From Nitrobacter sp. 62-13 (lineage in GTDB: Bacteria; Pseudomonadota; Alphaproteobacteria; Rhizobiales; Xanthobacteraceae): a stretch of 32,281 nucleotides of DNA. A model generated the notes under the pieces. It saw nothing but the letters and a program-made list of their open reading frames with translations. It was not told the origin of the DNA and did not search any database. The stretch covers positions 1 to 32,281 of the forward strand of contig NZ_MKRN01000019.1 of assembly GCF_001896955.1 (NCBI RefSeq). The letters are read 5' to 3'. Shown here in pieces: positions 18,553 through 26,106 of this stretch. How positions within the stretch are numbered: the stretch's first letter is position 1; every line of letters starts with the position of its first letter. Both the position numbers and the translations under genes were made by a program.

Positions 18553-19449
18553 CTAGCCTCCGACCCGCTTCAGCTCCGCGACCAGCCGGTCCAGCGCCTC
18601 GGACAGCATCGGCCCGCCGCATACCGTGAGGTCTTCCGGAATCACGAGGCGCCGCGACGGCGGATACAGCTTTTCGAGCGCCGGATGCAGCAGCAGCGCG
18701 CTGCCTTCGTCCTCCGCGACGTCGCGGCCGTCGGATATCAGGATGAAGTCCGGCCGATCGGCCACAATGGCTTCGAGCGTGGCAAACCCGCTGGACTGGC
18801 TGCCGAGGCCGGCCGCAGCATTCGACAGCCCGGTGATCGAGAGCAACGCGCTGGTGATGCTGTCATCGCCCGAAACCCAGCCGCGTCGCGACAGCGCCAG
18901 CACCCGATAGCGTTTGCGTGCCACCGCTTGTCTCGCGCGGGCGATCGCGGCATCGAGACGCGCGACCTGGGCTTCCGCGCGATCCGGATGCCTGACGAGA
19001 TCGCCCATCCGGCGGATTTGCTCCTTCACGTCGTCGATCGATCTTGCGATATCGAACTCGGCGACCCTCATCCCCTGGCGCTTCAGCAATTCGCGCGTCG
19101 CGCGCTTCATGTAGAGGGCGGCGACGACCACATCCGGTTTGAGCGTCAGCAGGTCTTCCGCTTCGCCGGACAGCCGCCGATATGTCCGCGCCTCGGCCGC
19201 CGCCCAGGAGCGCGCGGCATCCCGCGCGTAGGGACTGAGACCGACGATCTGAGCGGGATCGGCAAGCGTCAGCAAAAGCTGGTCGGTGCAGACGTTGATC
19301 GATGCAACGCGCGGCAGATCGGCGGCCTGCGCCTGCACGCCGATCCCCAAGATCAACATGAGAACGGCCGCGACAAAACCGCCGCTGCTTCGCGCGATGC
19401 AGGCCGGGATCGCCTTGCAAGGGCGATGCAACCACGTGACAGGCGGCAT
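18553..19449 (-). CDS. btuF: Cobalamin ABC transporter substrate-binding protein
   Basis: A 298-residue periplasmic binding protein of the BtuF/FepB fold. It begins with a long N-terminal region and hydrophobic segment ending VQAQAAD (likely cleavage near residue 42). The mature part shows VASINVCTDQLLLTLADP and IVGLSPYARD, then ALEKLYPPSRRLVIPEDL near the C-terminus, as in B12/iron-chelate binders. ATG 19449 has GGAGG about 10 bases upstream; ATG 19470, overlapping btuD, is an alternative that adds 7 residues. It is third in a btuC-btuD-btuF run behind a cobalamin riboswitch, which makes B12 or a corrinoid the likely ligand. Confidence 0.85.
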   Translation of the reverse strand: MPPVTWLHRPCKAIPACIARSSGGFVAAVLMLILGIGVQAQAADLPRVASINVCTDQLLLTLADPAQIVGLSPYARDAARSWAAAEARTYRRLSGEAEDLLTLKPDVVVAALYMKRATRELLKRQGMRVAEFDIARSIDDVKEQIRRMGDLVRHPDRAEAQVARLDAAIARARQAVARKRYRVLALSRRGWVSGDDSITSALLSITGLSNAAAGLGSQSSGFATLEAIVADRPDFILISDGRDVAEDEGSALLLHPALEKLYPPSRRLVIPEDLTVCGGPMLSEALDRLVAELKRVGG

Positions 19450-19454
19450 CGCGA

Positions 19455-20237
19455 TCACGCCTCCGACCATGGCACGATGACGGTTTCGCGTTGATAGTCC
19501 GCCCGATAGATCCTGACGCGAAAGATGTTCTCGATGACTGCCTCCGAAAGCGCCTCGGCAGGCGGCCCCTGCGACACCAGACGCCCCTCGGACAGCACGA
19601 GAGCGATATCCGAAAACCGCGCCGCGAGCCCGAGATCGTGCGTTACCACGATGACGAGCGTTCCGTTGTCGGCCGCGGTCCGCAGCCTGGTCATGACCTC
19701 GATCTGGTAGCGCGGATCGAGCGACGCGGTCGGCTCATCGGCCAGCACAACCGGGGCGTCCACGGCCAGCACCCGCGCCAGCGCCACCCGGCTGCGCTCG
19801 CCGCCGGACAATTCCGTCACCGGGCGATCGCTCAAACCTGTCACGTCGGTCGCCTGCATCGCCCGCATCACCGCCGCGGCGTCCGGCCCGGCCAGCCGCG
19901 CCGGATCGACAGCGCCATGCGGATAGCGCCCGAGCGCCACGATATCCCGCACCGGCAGCGGCCAGTGCATCTGGTGACCCTGCGGCAGGTAGGCGAACCG
20001 GCGCGCGCGCGCATCAAGGGCGAGCGAAGACAGCGCATCGCCGCAAACCTCGATCGTGCCGTCGGATGGCAACAGGCCCGCCAGCGCCCGCAGCAACGTT
20101 GTCTTGCCGGCGCCGTTCGGCCCCACCAGCGCGACAAGGCGGCCGCCAGGAAGCGCCAGCGAAATGTCGCTCAGGACAGATCGCTTTCCGAGACTCACCG
20201 ACAGCGAGGAGGCAGTGAGAATGGCGGCTTTGCTCAT
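19455..20237 (-). CDS. btuD: Cobalamin ABC transporter ATP-binding protein
   Basis: A 260-residue ABC ATPase that powers import through BtuC. Walker A is GPNGAGKT (residues 39-46), the signature is LSGGE (143-147), Walker B is VVLADE with Glu168, and the switch His lies in VVTHD. Length fits the BtuD/FecE group. ATG 20237 overlaps the btuC stop as ATGA; a longer frame upstream lies inside btuC and is rejected. The riboswitch ahead of btuC argues for a corrinoid over siderophore-iron substrate. btuF begins about 5 bases after its stop. Confidence 0.9.
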   Translation of the reverse strand: MSKAAILTASSLSVSLGKRSVLSDISLALPGGRLVALVGPNGAGKTTLLRALAGLLPSDGTIEVCGDALSSLALDARARRFAYLPQGHQMHWPLPVRDIVALGRYPHGAVDPARLAGPDAAAVMRAMQATDVTGLSDRPVTELSGGERSRVALARVLAVDAPVVLADEPTASLDPRYQIEVMTRLRTAADNGTLVIVVTHDLGLAARFSDIALVLSEGRLVSQGPPAEALSEAVIENIFRVRIYRADYQRETVIVPWSEA

Positions 20238-21259
20238 GCGAGGCCTCCGCCCAGCGCGCGACGCTCGCGCACGATCAGATACAGGAAGAACGGCACGCCG
20301 ATCAGCGCGGTCAGCACGCCGACCTTGATATCCGACGTCGAGGGAATGAGGCGGACCGCAACATCGGCCGCAAGCAGCAGCGCAGCGCCGGTCAGCGCGC
20401 TCGGCACCATCAGCCGCGCGGGATCGTAACCGATCAGCGGACGCATCAGATGCGGCGCGACCAGGCCGATGAAGCCGATGGCGCCCGCGACCGCCACCGC
20501 GCCGCCGACGCCGAGCGCAACGCCGAGAATCGCCCACAACCGCAACCGGCCGACATCGACGCCGAGACTCCGCGCGGATTCCTCACCCAGGCTGAGCGCG
20601 CGAAACGCATGCCGCCGGCTCATCAGGATCGCGGCGCCCGCGACGATGAACGGCAGTGCCAGCGCAACATGGCGGAAGCTGCGGTCTTCCAGCGAGCCCA
20701 GCAGCCAGAATGCGATCTCCAGCGCAGCGAACGGATTGCGCGACAGGTTCATGGTGAGCGACGTCGCGGCTCCTGCGAGCGAGGAGATCGCAAGCCCGGC
20801 GAGGATCAGGATCAGCAGGCTGGCATTGCGTCCGGCGATCGCGAGCAGCACGAATACGGAAACAAATGCCGCGGTGATGGCGGCGACTGGAAGCATGAAG
20901 GACCGCACATCGATCCCCCCGAGCGCAATGACCAGCACCGCGCCGAATGCCGCCGCCTGCGGCGCGCCGAACAGGGAGGGCGATGCCAAGGGATTGCGCA
21001 ACAGTCCCTGCAGGGCAGCCCCCGACAAACCGAGAATGGCGCCGATCGCGAGCCCGAGGATCGCGCGCGGCAATCGGATGTCCTGCACGATGATTCGCTG
21101 AACCTCGCTGCCGCCGCCGAACAAGGCTTCGAGAACGGCGACCGGCGACAACTTCACGGGGCCGACACCCAATGACACCAGCGTCAAAACCGCGACCCCC
21201 GCACACAGCGCGACCGTCACGACCGCTCGCCGGCGGGCCGCGATGTCCTGCATCACCAT
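20234..21259 (-). CDS. btuC: Cobalamin ABC transporter permease
   Basis: A 341-residue FecCD-family permease with about ten membrane helices. Typical family blocks are RLPRAILGLAIGAILGLSGA, LQGLLRNPLASPSLFG and GFIGLVAPHLMRPLIG (the last contacts the ATPase). ATG 21259 (MVMQDIAARRR) is chosen; ATG 21253 is equally possible, and an ATG at 21361 would add 34 non-conserved residues. The start has only a weak Shine-Dalgarno. The long leader holds a palindromic repeat and a cobalamin riboswitch, so expression should fall when B12 is plentiful. No TonB-dependent outer membrane receptor is in the window. Confidence 0.9.
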   Translation of the reverse strand: MVMQDIAARRRAVVTVALCAGVAVLTLVSLGVGPVKLSPVAVLEALFGGGSEVQRIIVQDIRLPRAILGLAIGAILGLSGAALQGLLRNPLASPSLFGAPQAAAFGAVLVIALGGIDVRSFMLPVAAITAAFVSVFVLLAIAGRNASLLILILAGLAISSLAGAATSLTMNLSRNPFAALEIAFWLLGSLEDRSFRHVALALPFIVAGAAILMSRRHAFRALSLGEESARSLGVDVGRLRLWAILGVALGVGGAVAVAGAIGFIGLVAPHLMRPLIGYDPARLMVPSALTGAALLLAADVAVRLIPSTSDIKVGVLTALIGVPFFLYLIVRERRALGGGLA

Positions 21260-21384
21260 GTGTCTCTGGAAGCGCGGCAAACCATCGGACCGGCCGGCCC
21301 GGCAGCACAGCTCGGGAACCCCAAAACTCGGGAGACCATGACGCCCTTTCCGCCGACCCACCGTCGCGCGCGCCAGAGTTCTGA

Positions 21385-21474
21385 TTCAACCGCGTTGAAC
21401 CAGAATCTGCCTTTTCCTTTGATCGAGCATGACCTTAGCCGAAAACCGGTTGCCGCTTTTCGGGATCATGCTCG
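21385..21474. repeat. Palindromic intergenic repeat, copy D
   Basis: A palindrome TTCAAC-CGC-GTTGAA (21385-21399), extended outwards by TTCTG/CAGAA, is followed by a hairpin at 21424-21474. The hairpin has 9-bp outer arms CGAGCATGA (21424-21432) and TCATGCTCG (21466-21474) and 7-bp inner arms CCGAAAA (21439-21445) and TTTTCGG (21457-21463). It repeats the layout of copy C. It lies in the btuC leader, 6 bases after the end of the riboswitch aptamer in transcript order. Confidence 0.82.
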
Positions 21475-21480
21475 GGAAAG

Positions 21481-21657
21481 CGTCACCGGCCGGTCTCCTG
21501 GCTCGCGGCCGTTGTCGGGATCCGTTCCTCACATGCGCGGCATGTTCGCAGCGGAATGGACGCGGATGGCCGCTTACAGTTGCGGGGGCAGCCGCGGCGT
21601 TGGGGTCACCCCCGCACCGCGTTCCCGTTTCACCTCCTTCGGGAGGCACCGATGACG
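21481..21657 (-). ncRNA. Cobalamin (AdoCbl) riboswitch
   Basis: Read on the minus strand, the leader contains the conserved core in order. First is a GGTGCC-type stem and GAAACGGGAACGCGGTG. Next is the B12 box GGCTGCCCCCGCAACTGTAA (around 21573-21592), followed by AGCGG, and near the 3' end GCCAGGAGACCGGCC (about 21488-21502). The closing P1 helix pairs CGTCATCGG (21657-21649) with CCGGTGACG (21489-21481) with one G-U pair. It lies about 220 bases ahead of btuC and should shut off btuCDF when adenosylcobalamin is bound. No clear intrinsic terminator follows, so control may be translational. Confidence 0.95.
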
Positions 21658-21741
21658 CCGCAAACAAGCACAGCGGAATACCCCGTGCAACCGTGAACGC
21701 ATCCTCTGCATTGCCGCGAATACAGCGAGGCCGCGAGGTCA

Positions 21742-22017
21742 TCAAAGCCGGGTGAGATAGCGCGGCAGCTCCTGCTCGAATTCAGGGAAGTAGCGTGAAA
21801 TCACCGAAATATCGAAGCGCGCGAGGATCGACTCCTTGGGCTCCCGGTCGAGCAGAAAGCGAAAAGCGGCCTCGATGCAGCGCTCGGGCGTGTGCTTGCC
21901 GGCTGTCAGCTGCTTGCCCTTGGCGTCAGACATCGTGACGTGGTGGCGGCTCTCGCCGTTTCCGTCGCGGACCACAACCTCGAACTCGCCCTCGCCGACG
22001 CGTTGAACCTTGATCAT
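21742..22017 (-). CDS. Conserved hypothetical protein, 91 residues
   Basis: A small soluble protein with no signal peptide or membrane segment. An N-terminal beta-rich part (MIKVQRVGEGEFEVVVRDGN) is followed by a helical region (TPERCIEAAFRFLLDREP) and ends ISRYFPEFEQELPRYLTRL. ATG 22017 is preceded by TGGAG about 8 bases upstream. It stands upstream of the btu riboswitch on the same strand, 84 bases before its 5' end, and is unlikely to share its regulation. Normal amino acid composition and a plausible start make it a likely real gene. I do not recognise the family or function. Confidence 0.7.
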   Translation of the reverse strand: MIKVQRVGEGEFEVVVRDGNGESRHHVTMSDAKGKQLTAGKHTPERCIEAAFRFLLDREPKESILARFDISVISRYFPEFEQELPRYLTRL

Positions 22018-22119
22018 GCGGTGGCTCCATTCAGCAATCGGTCCGTTTCCTGCCGCACCCTATCCTGCCCCCCGCCGTCGCCGGAATCGTTGGCTACGAC
22101 CGAAAACAGGGGGCTTGAA

Positions 22120-22275
22120 ATGGCGTTCAAACGCTGGCGCTTGGACATATTCCACCTGAACGGCGCGATATTTGAAACATCGGCCACGCAGGACGTCATT
22201 GATCGATTCTCGCGATATGTTATCGGAAACGTGCTTGCCGTGCAGGGCAGCAAATCAATTCCCTATCGAGGCTAG
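22120..22275 (+). CDS. Possible small protein, 51 residues
   Basis: A short open frame starting MAFKRWRLDIFHLNG and ending QGSKSIPYRG. Support comes from a good Shine-Dalgarno (AGGGGG at 22108-22113, 6 bases before ATG) and from the next gene starting only 10 bases after its TAG stop. The middle (ATQDVIDRFSRYVIGNVL) could form an amphipathic helix. An antisense frame on the minus strand (22014-22253) starts with TTG and has poor composition, so this strand is preferred. No family is recognised, and it could still be a chance frame. Confidence 0.45.
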   Translation: MAFKRWRLDIFHLNGAIFETSATQDVIDRFSRYVIGNVLAVQGSKSIPYRG

Positions 22276-22285
22276 AGGAAGATCA

Positions 22286-22651
22286 ATGATCGAGGATGAT
22301 GAATTCAATGGCTTCGTGGTCGGCTCGCTGCGCCGGGCCCTGGAACACGGCGCCGAGGCTTTTAATCGATTGATGCAAAAAGACGATTCGTTTCTTCGCG
22401 AAAGTTTTGCGCGTTGCAGCATCGTGTTCGCCTTGTGGCCCGATGCCCAGGCAAAATGCGGCTTTGCGATGATGCCCATCAAGCGCGAAGCACCGCCGGA
22501 CCCGCACAACGTGAAAGGCGAGGTAATGCCATGCCCGAGCAGAGAGGCCGCGTTCGCCTTGCAGGAGCGGTTTGGCGACCCGTCGTTGAAAGACGAATTC
22601 CAGCACTTCTCGGTCGATGGTGAGATTCCGTTTCCGAACCGCTTGAATTGA
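22286..22651 (+). CDS. Hypothetical protein, 121 residues
   Basis: A soluble, acidic-to-neutral protein without signal peptide or membrane segment. ATG 22286 has a clear AGAGGAAG site ending about 5 bases upstream; an in-frame start at 22172 would overlap the small gene before it. The N-terminal part (GSLRRALEHGAEAFNRLMQ) looks helical; the rest contains two Cys and a Pro-rich stretch EAPPDPHNVKGE. It follows the 51-residue frame by 10 bases and may form a two-gene unit with it. GC and codon use look slightly less biased than in neighbouring housekeeping genes. The function is unknown. Confidence 0.65.
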   Translation: MIEDDEFNGFVVGSLRRALEHGAEAFNRLMQKDDSFLRESFARCSIVFALWPDAQAKCGFAMMPIKREAPPDPHNVKGEVMPCPSREAAFALQERFGDPSLKDEFQHFSVDGEIPFPNRLN

Positions 22652-22714
22652 CGCACGGCGCGCGAAAACTGCGCCTCTGAGGAAATTACCCGAAGAACCA
22701 ATATATTAGGTGAT

Positions 22715-22745
22715 TTGACGGGTCGTACGGGATAGCGACGATAAT
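22715..22745 (+). promoter_or_regulatory. Candidate promoter of the DyP peroxidase gene
   Basis: TTGACG at 22715-22720 and GATAAT at 22740-22745 are good hexamers, but the spacer is 19 bases, longer than the optimum. Transcription would start about 40 bases before ATG 22792. The region is also relatively AT-rich. The call is tentative. Confidence 0.3.
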
Positions 22746-22791
22746 CAGGTTCACGCTGCTATAGCTATCAAAGCCCGGACGGAGCGTCGGA

Positions 22792-23781
22792 ATGTCGGAA
22801 AAGAATTGGGACAGGGTGCCGATCGACGCACAAAGCATCGACGCGCCCCTGTCGCGGGCAGCCGTTTTTCTGGTGGTCACCGTCGCTAGCGAACAAACCG
22901 CTCTCGCAAAGGTCTGCTCCGTGCTGGACGGTCTTGATGATCTAATCAAGACCGTCGGATTCCGCGATCTTCCCGCCCGGCTGTCGTGCATCGTCGGAAT
23001 CGGTCGCGCTTTCTGGGATCGTCTTCATTTCGACCAGCGGCCGCAGGAACTGAGACCATTTGCGCGGATTGAGGGAGCTGCCCACGTGGCGCCGTCGACG
23101 CCGGGTGATCTTCTTTTCCATATCCGATCTGAGCGTCCCGATCTGTGCTTCGAATTTGAACGCATTCTGCTCGACAATCTCAGCGACGGCGTGACCGTCG
23201 TCGACGAAGTTTCGGGCTTTCGCTATTTCGACGCGCGTGACCTTCTGGGCTTTGTCGACGGCACGGCCAACCCGACCGGCCTGGCTTTGCCCGCTTCAGC
23301 TCTCGTAGGCGATGAAGATCCCAACTTCGCGGGAGGCAGTTATGTCGTCGTTCAGAAGTATCTGCACGATCTCAGCGCGTGGGGGCGAATTCCAACGCCT
23401 CTCCAGGAGGAGATCATCGGTCGCACGAAAATAGACAATATTGAAATCGATGACGACGACGCGCCGCGCAAATCGCACAAGTCGCTCACTACCATTGTGG
23501 ACGCTGAGGGCAACGAATACGACATATTGCGAGACAACATGCCGTTCGGTCGCCCGGGGCAGAGAGAGTTCGGCACCTACTTCATCGGCTATTGCCGATA
23601 TCTCTGGGTAATCGAGAAGATGCTGCAACGGATGTATGTAGGCGACCCGCCGGGCCATTACGATCGCCTGCTCGATGTCTCGACGCCGCACACCGGCACA
23701 ACGTTCTTCGCCCCGGCTCGTCCGACGCTGCAAACACTTGTTCAGGCGGCGCGGCAAGCGCCAGCGACGCCCGGGCGGTGA
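22792..23781 (+). CDS. DyP-type heme peroxidase
   Basis: A 329-residue dye-decolorising peroxidase that uses heme and hydrogen peroxide to oxidise dyes, phenolics or metal ions. The hallmark GFVDGTANP (residues 153-161) carries the distal Asp156. Proximal heme ligand His229 lies in PRKSHKS, and distal Arg247 in EYDILRDNMPFG. Length and motifs suit the compact bacterial (B/YfeX-like) class. There is no Tat or Sec signal, so it should be cytoplasmic. ATG 22792 follows GGAG by 7 bases. No encapsulin shell gene is adjacent and the C-terminus lacks an evident cargo peptide. It stands alone between hypothetical genes and tRNA-Ser. Confidence 0.93.
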   Translation: MSEKNWDRVPIDAQSIDAPLSRAAVFLVVTVASEQTALAKVCSVLDGLDDLIKTVGFRDLPARLSCIVGIGRAFWDRLHFDQRPQELRPFARIEGAAHVAPSTPGDLLFHIRSERPDLCFEFERILLDNLSDGVTVVDEVSGFRYFDARDLLGFVDGTANPTGLALPASALVGDEDPNFAGGSYVVVQKYLHDLSAWGRIPTPLQEEIIGRTKIDNIEIDDDDAPRKSHKSLTTIVDAEGNEYDILRDNMPFGRPGQREFGTYFIGYCRYLWVIEKMLQRMYVGDPPGHYDRLLDVSTPHTGTTFFAPARPTLQTLVQAARQAPATPGR

Positions 23782-23908
23782 CCCCGCAAACCTCGCCGAC
23801 AATCGCACAAGACTGCCGGGCGTCTCGGCGTTCATTCGCGCGAGAGCTTGCGTATTCACCTCGCTCCCATCGCTCGCCTGACAGCTTGCTTCTCCGCCCG
23901 CATGGCTA

Positions 23909-23998
23909 TGGCGGAGAGAGTGGGATTCGAACCCACGGTACGGTTTCCCGCACACACGCTTTCCAAGCGTGCGCCTTAAGCCACTCGGCCATCTCTCC
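23909..23998 (-). tRNA. tRNA-Ser (GGA)
   Basis: The minus strand folds as a class II tRNA with CCA encoded (23911-23909). The acceptor stem pairs GGAGAGA with TCTCTCC and the discriminator is G. The anticodon stem-loop ACGCTTGGAAAGCGT carries GGA. A long variable arm (GTGTGCGGGAAACCGTACC) identifies serine, and the T arm is GTGGGTTCGAATCCCAC. It reads UCC and UCU codons. Confidence 0.97.
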
Positions 23999-24127
23999 GG
24001 GCGCCTTCTCATGACGGGGCATGCCGGTTTTTGCAAGAGAGCGGTGCTCCGACACGGGGATTTTCCATAAATACATGAAGAATATGATGTATTTTTTGCT
24101 GCATGAACGCCTTCGAGGGAGCGCCGG

Positions 24128-24460
24128 ATGACTCGCATCGCCCTGATCGCCGCTGCTGGCTTCACCATGCTGGTCGCCACGACGCCGGCGACGGCGCAAG
24201 TGTGCAAGCATGACGGCCCGGCGGTGAGTTGCAACGATGGACGGCGCGGCATTCTCTCAGGCGATGAAATCATCTGGCCCGACGGGACGCGCTCAAGCCC
24301 ATCGCCGCATCCGAGCGTCGCCATCGGGAACAAGTCGTCAGTTCGCGTGGGGCCAGGCGTGTTCGTCGGCAGGCGAGACGGCGCCGTGCCTCTCGACGAT
24401 CCAAACGCGCCGAACAAGACGCGCTGCGCGATCCTCGACGGCGTTTCCTATTGCTACTAG
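24128..24460 (+). CDS. Small secreted hypothetical protein
   Basis: A 110-residue protein with a clear Sec signal peptide (residues 1 to about 23, ending TTPATAQ). The mature part has four cysteines (in QVCKHD, VSCNDG, TRCAIL and SYCY) that could form two disulfides in the periplasm. The motif of a short Cys pair, a glycine/serine-rich middle and a C-terminal CAILDGVSYCY suggests a compact fold, but I recognise no family. ATG 24128 follows GAGGGA by 7 bases. Its TAG stop overlaps the otsA stop on the other strand within ACTAGT (24456-24461). Confidence 0.75.
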   Translation: MTRIALIAAAGFTMLVATTPATAQVCKHDGPAVSCNDGRRGILSGDEIIWPDGTRSSPSPHPSVAIGNKSSVRVGPGVFVGRRDGAVPLDDPNAPNKTRCAILDGVSYCY

Positions 24461-25929
24461 TGAACGCGCGCGCCGCTCCGAGAACCGACGACGTGCAGCG
24501 GCCATGATTTCGGCGACTCGACAGCCGGCAGCTCGCCGGCCGATTCCTTGTTTGAGGCGTGCGCATCCTGGAGCGCGTCGGAGAAATCCGCAAACCACTG
24601 CTGAATGGTGCCGGCGCGCAACTTCCGCATCATGGCTTCCCAGCGCATGCGGCGTTCGGTCAGCGGCATCGCGAACGCCGTGGCGATGCCGCGCGACATC
24701 CCGTCGATTTCGTGCGGGTTGACCAGCAGCGCGGTCTGCAATTCATTCGCCGCGCCCGCGAACTTGGACAACACCAGCACGCCGGGATCAGCCGGGTTTT
24801 GCGCGGCGACATATTCCTTGGCGACCAGATTCATGCCGTCATGCAGCGGCGTCACCACGCCGACGCGCGCGGTGCGATAGAGTCCCGCGAGCACCGTCTG
24901 ATTGAATCCCCGGTTGAGATAGCGGATCGGCATCCAGTCGGCCTCGCCATGACGGCCATTGACGTCGCTGACGAGTTTCGCAAGTTCGCTCTGCAAGTTC
25001 CCATAGGCTTCGATCGTGCCGCGGGAAGGGGTCGCGATCTGCAGCAGGGAGACGGAGCGCTTCAACTCTGGCTGCAAAGCCAGCATACGGTCGAATGCGT
25101 TGATCCGGTTCACCAGCCCCTTGGAATAGTCGAGACGGTCGACACCGATCGCCAACTGCTCGCCGTTCAGGCTGCGCCGCAACCGCGAGACGTCGGGATG
25201 GGTGATGGCCTTGGCGGCCTGCACCGCGAATTTCTCGACGTCGATTCCGATCGGGAACACCGCGCAGCGCGACTTGCCATAGCGCGAGGTCACGACGCCA
25301 TCGTCGATCTTGAGACCGAGCTCGGACTGAAGATAGCTGAGGAAATTCTCGCAGTCGTCGTCGGTCTGGAATCCGATCAGATCGTAGGCCAGCATCGCCT
25401 CGACCAGTTCGCGATGGTGCGGAACGGCGCCGACGACGGCGCGGGCCGGCCACGGCGTATGCAGGAAGAACCCGATCGGATTCCGCACACCGAGATCGCG
25501 CAACTCGGCGCCAAGCGCCAGAAAGTGATAATCCTGAATCCAGAACGCGGTATCCGGCTTGCGGAAACGCATCAGCGCGCGCGCCATGAAGGCGTTGACC
25601 TCGCGGTACGATTGATAGTCGTCCTGCGAGGCGCGAATGAGATCGGAGCGGGAGTGCAGCGCCGGCCATAACGCGGAGTTGGCGAAACCTTCGTAATATC
25701 CGCCGTAATGCGCCGCGGGCAAATCCAGCAACGCCAGCGCACCCGCGCCCATGGCCTCGACTTCTGCAAATGTGTCCTTGTGAAACCCGTCGCGCACACG
25801 ACCGCTGGAACCCACCCAAATCGCGCCTGATTTTTCAACAACCGGCAACAGCGCCGCAGCAAGTCCACCCGTCAGGGGCTCATTGGCTCGCGCGCGCGCC
25901 ACGCGATTTGAAACGACAACGAGGTTCAC
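24457..25929 (-). CDS. otsA: Trehalose-6-phosphate synthase
   Basis: A 490-residue GT20 glycosyltransferase that makes trehalose-6-phosphate from UDP-glucose and glucose-6-phosphate. Visible landmarks are NLVVVSNRVA at the N-terminus, the glycine loop PLTGGLA (residues 19-25), WIQDYH (130-135), HTPWP (157-161), GVDRLDYSKGL with Arg265 and Lys270, and the DGMNLVAKE donor site. GTG 25929 is chosen because GGGAGG stands 6 bases upstream and family members begin right at this point; ATG 25971 would add 14 residues. It is last in MFS-otsB-GH15-otsA on this strand, 177 bases after the GH15 gene, so it may also have its own promoter. Confidence 0.95.
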   Translation of the reverse strand: MNLVVVSNRVARARANEPLTGGLAAALLPVVEKSGAIWVGSSGRVRDGFHKDTFAEVEAMGAGALALLDLPAAHYGGYYEGFANSALWPALHSRSDLIRASQDDYQSYREVNAFMARALMRFRKPDTAFWIQDYHFLALGAELRDLGVRNPIGFFLHTPWPARAVVGAVPHHRELVEAMLAYDLIGFQTDDDCENFLSYLQSELGLKIDDGVVTSRYGKSRCAVFPIGIDVEKFAVQAAKAITHPDVSRLRRSLNGEQLAIGVDRLDYSKGLVNRINAFDRMLALQPELKRSVSLLQIATPSRGTIEAYGNLQSELAKLVSDVNGRHGEADWMPIRYLNRGFNQTVLAGLYRTARVGVVTPLHDGMNLVAKEYVAAQNPADPGVLVLSKFAGAANELQTALLVNPHEIDGMSRGIATAFAMPLTERRMRWEAMMRKLRAGTIQQWFADFSDALQDAHASNKESAGELPAVESPKSWPLHVVGSRSGARVH

Positions 25930-26106
25930 AGGGGTCCTCCCTTTATTGCCCGTCGATAAACGCTCGTTCATCAATATGGTTCCTTGCCTCCTTCCAACCA
26001 AATTGACGCCAAATTCGGGCAAGGTAGAAAGATACTCAAAGTTCCCGTGACCGAAAAGATATTCATTGTCATCACGACGTTTACGACAAGTGTTTTTCTT
26101 TCGGTC

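Noticed and set aside
22014-22253. 79-residue minus-strand frame opposite the small 51-residue gene
   Set aside because: It begins with TTG, lacks a ribosome site and has unnatural composition; the plus-strand frame has a strong Shine-Dalgarno.
23700-23781. DyP C-terminus as an encapsulin cargo peptide
   Set aside because: The tail is Ala/Pro/Arg-rich with no Gly-Ser-Leu-Lys-type targeting motif and no encapsulin gene lies within the window.
24069-24097. AT-rich hairpin AAATACAT/ATGTATTT followed by T, possible terminator
   Set aside because: The stem has only A-T rich pairs and a 10-base loop, so it would be weak; it is almost 290 bases after the DyP stop and just ahead of another gene.
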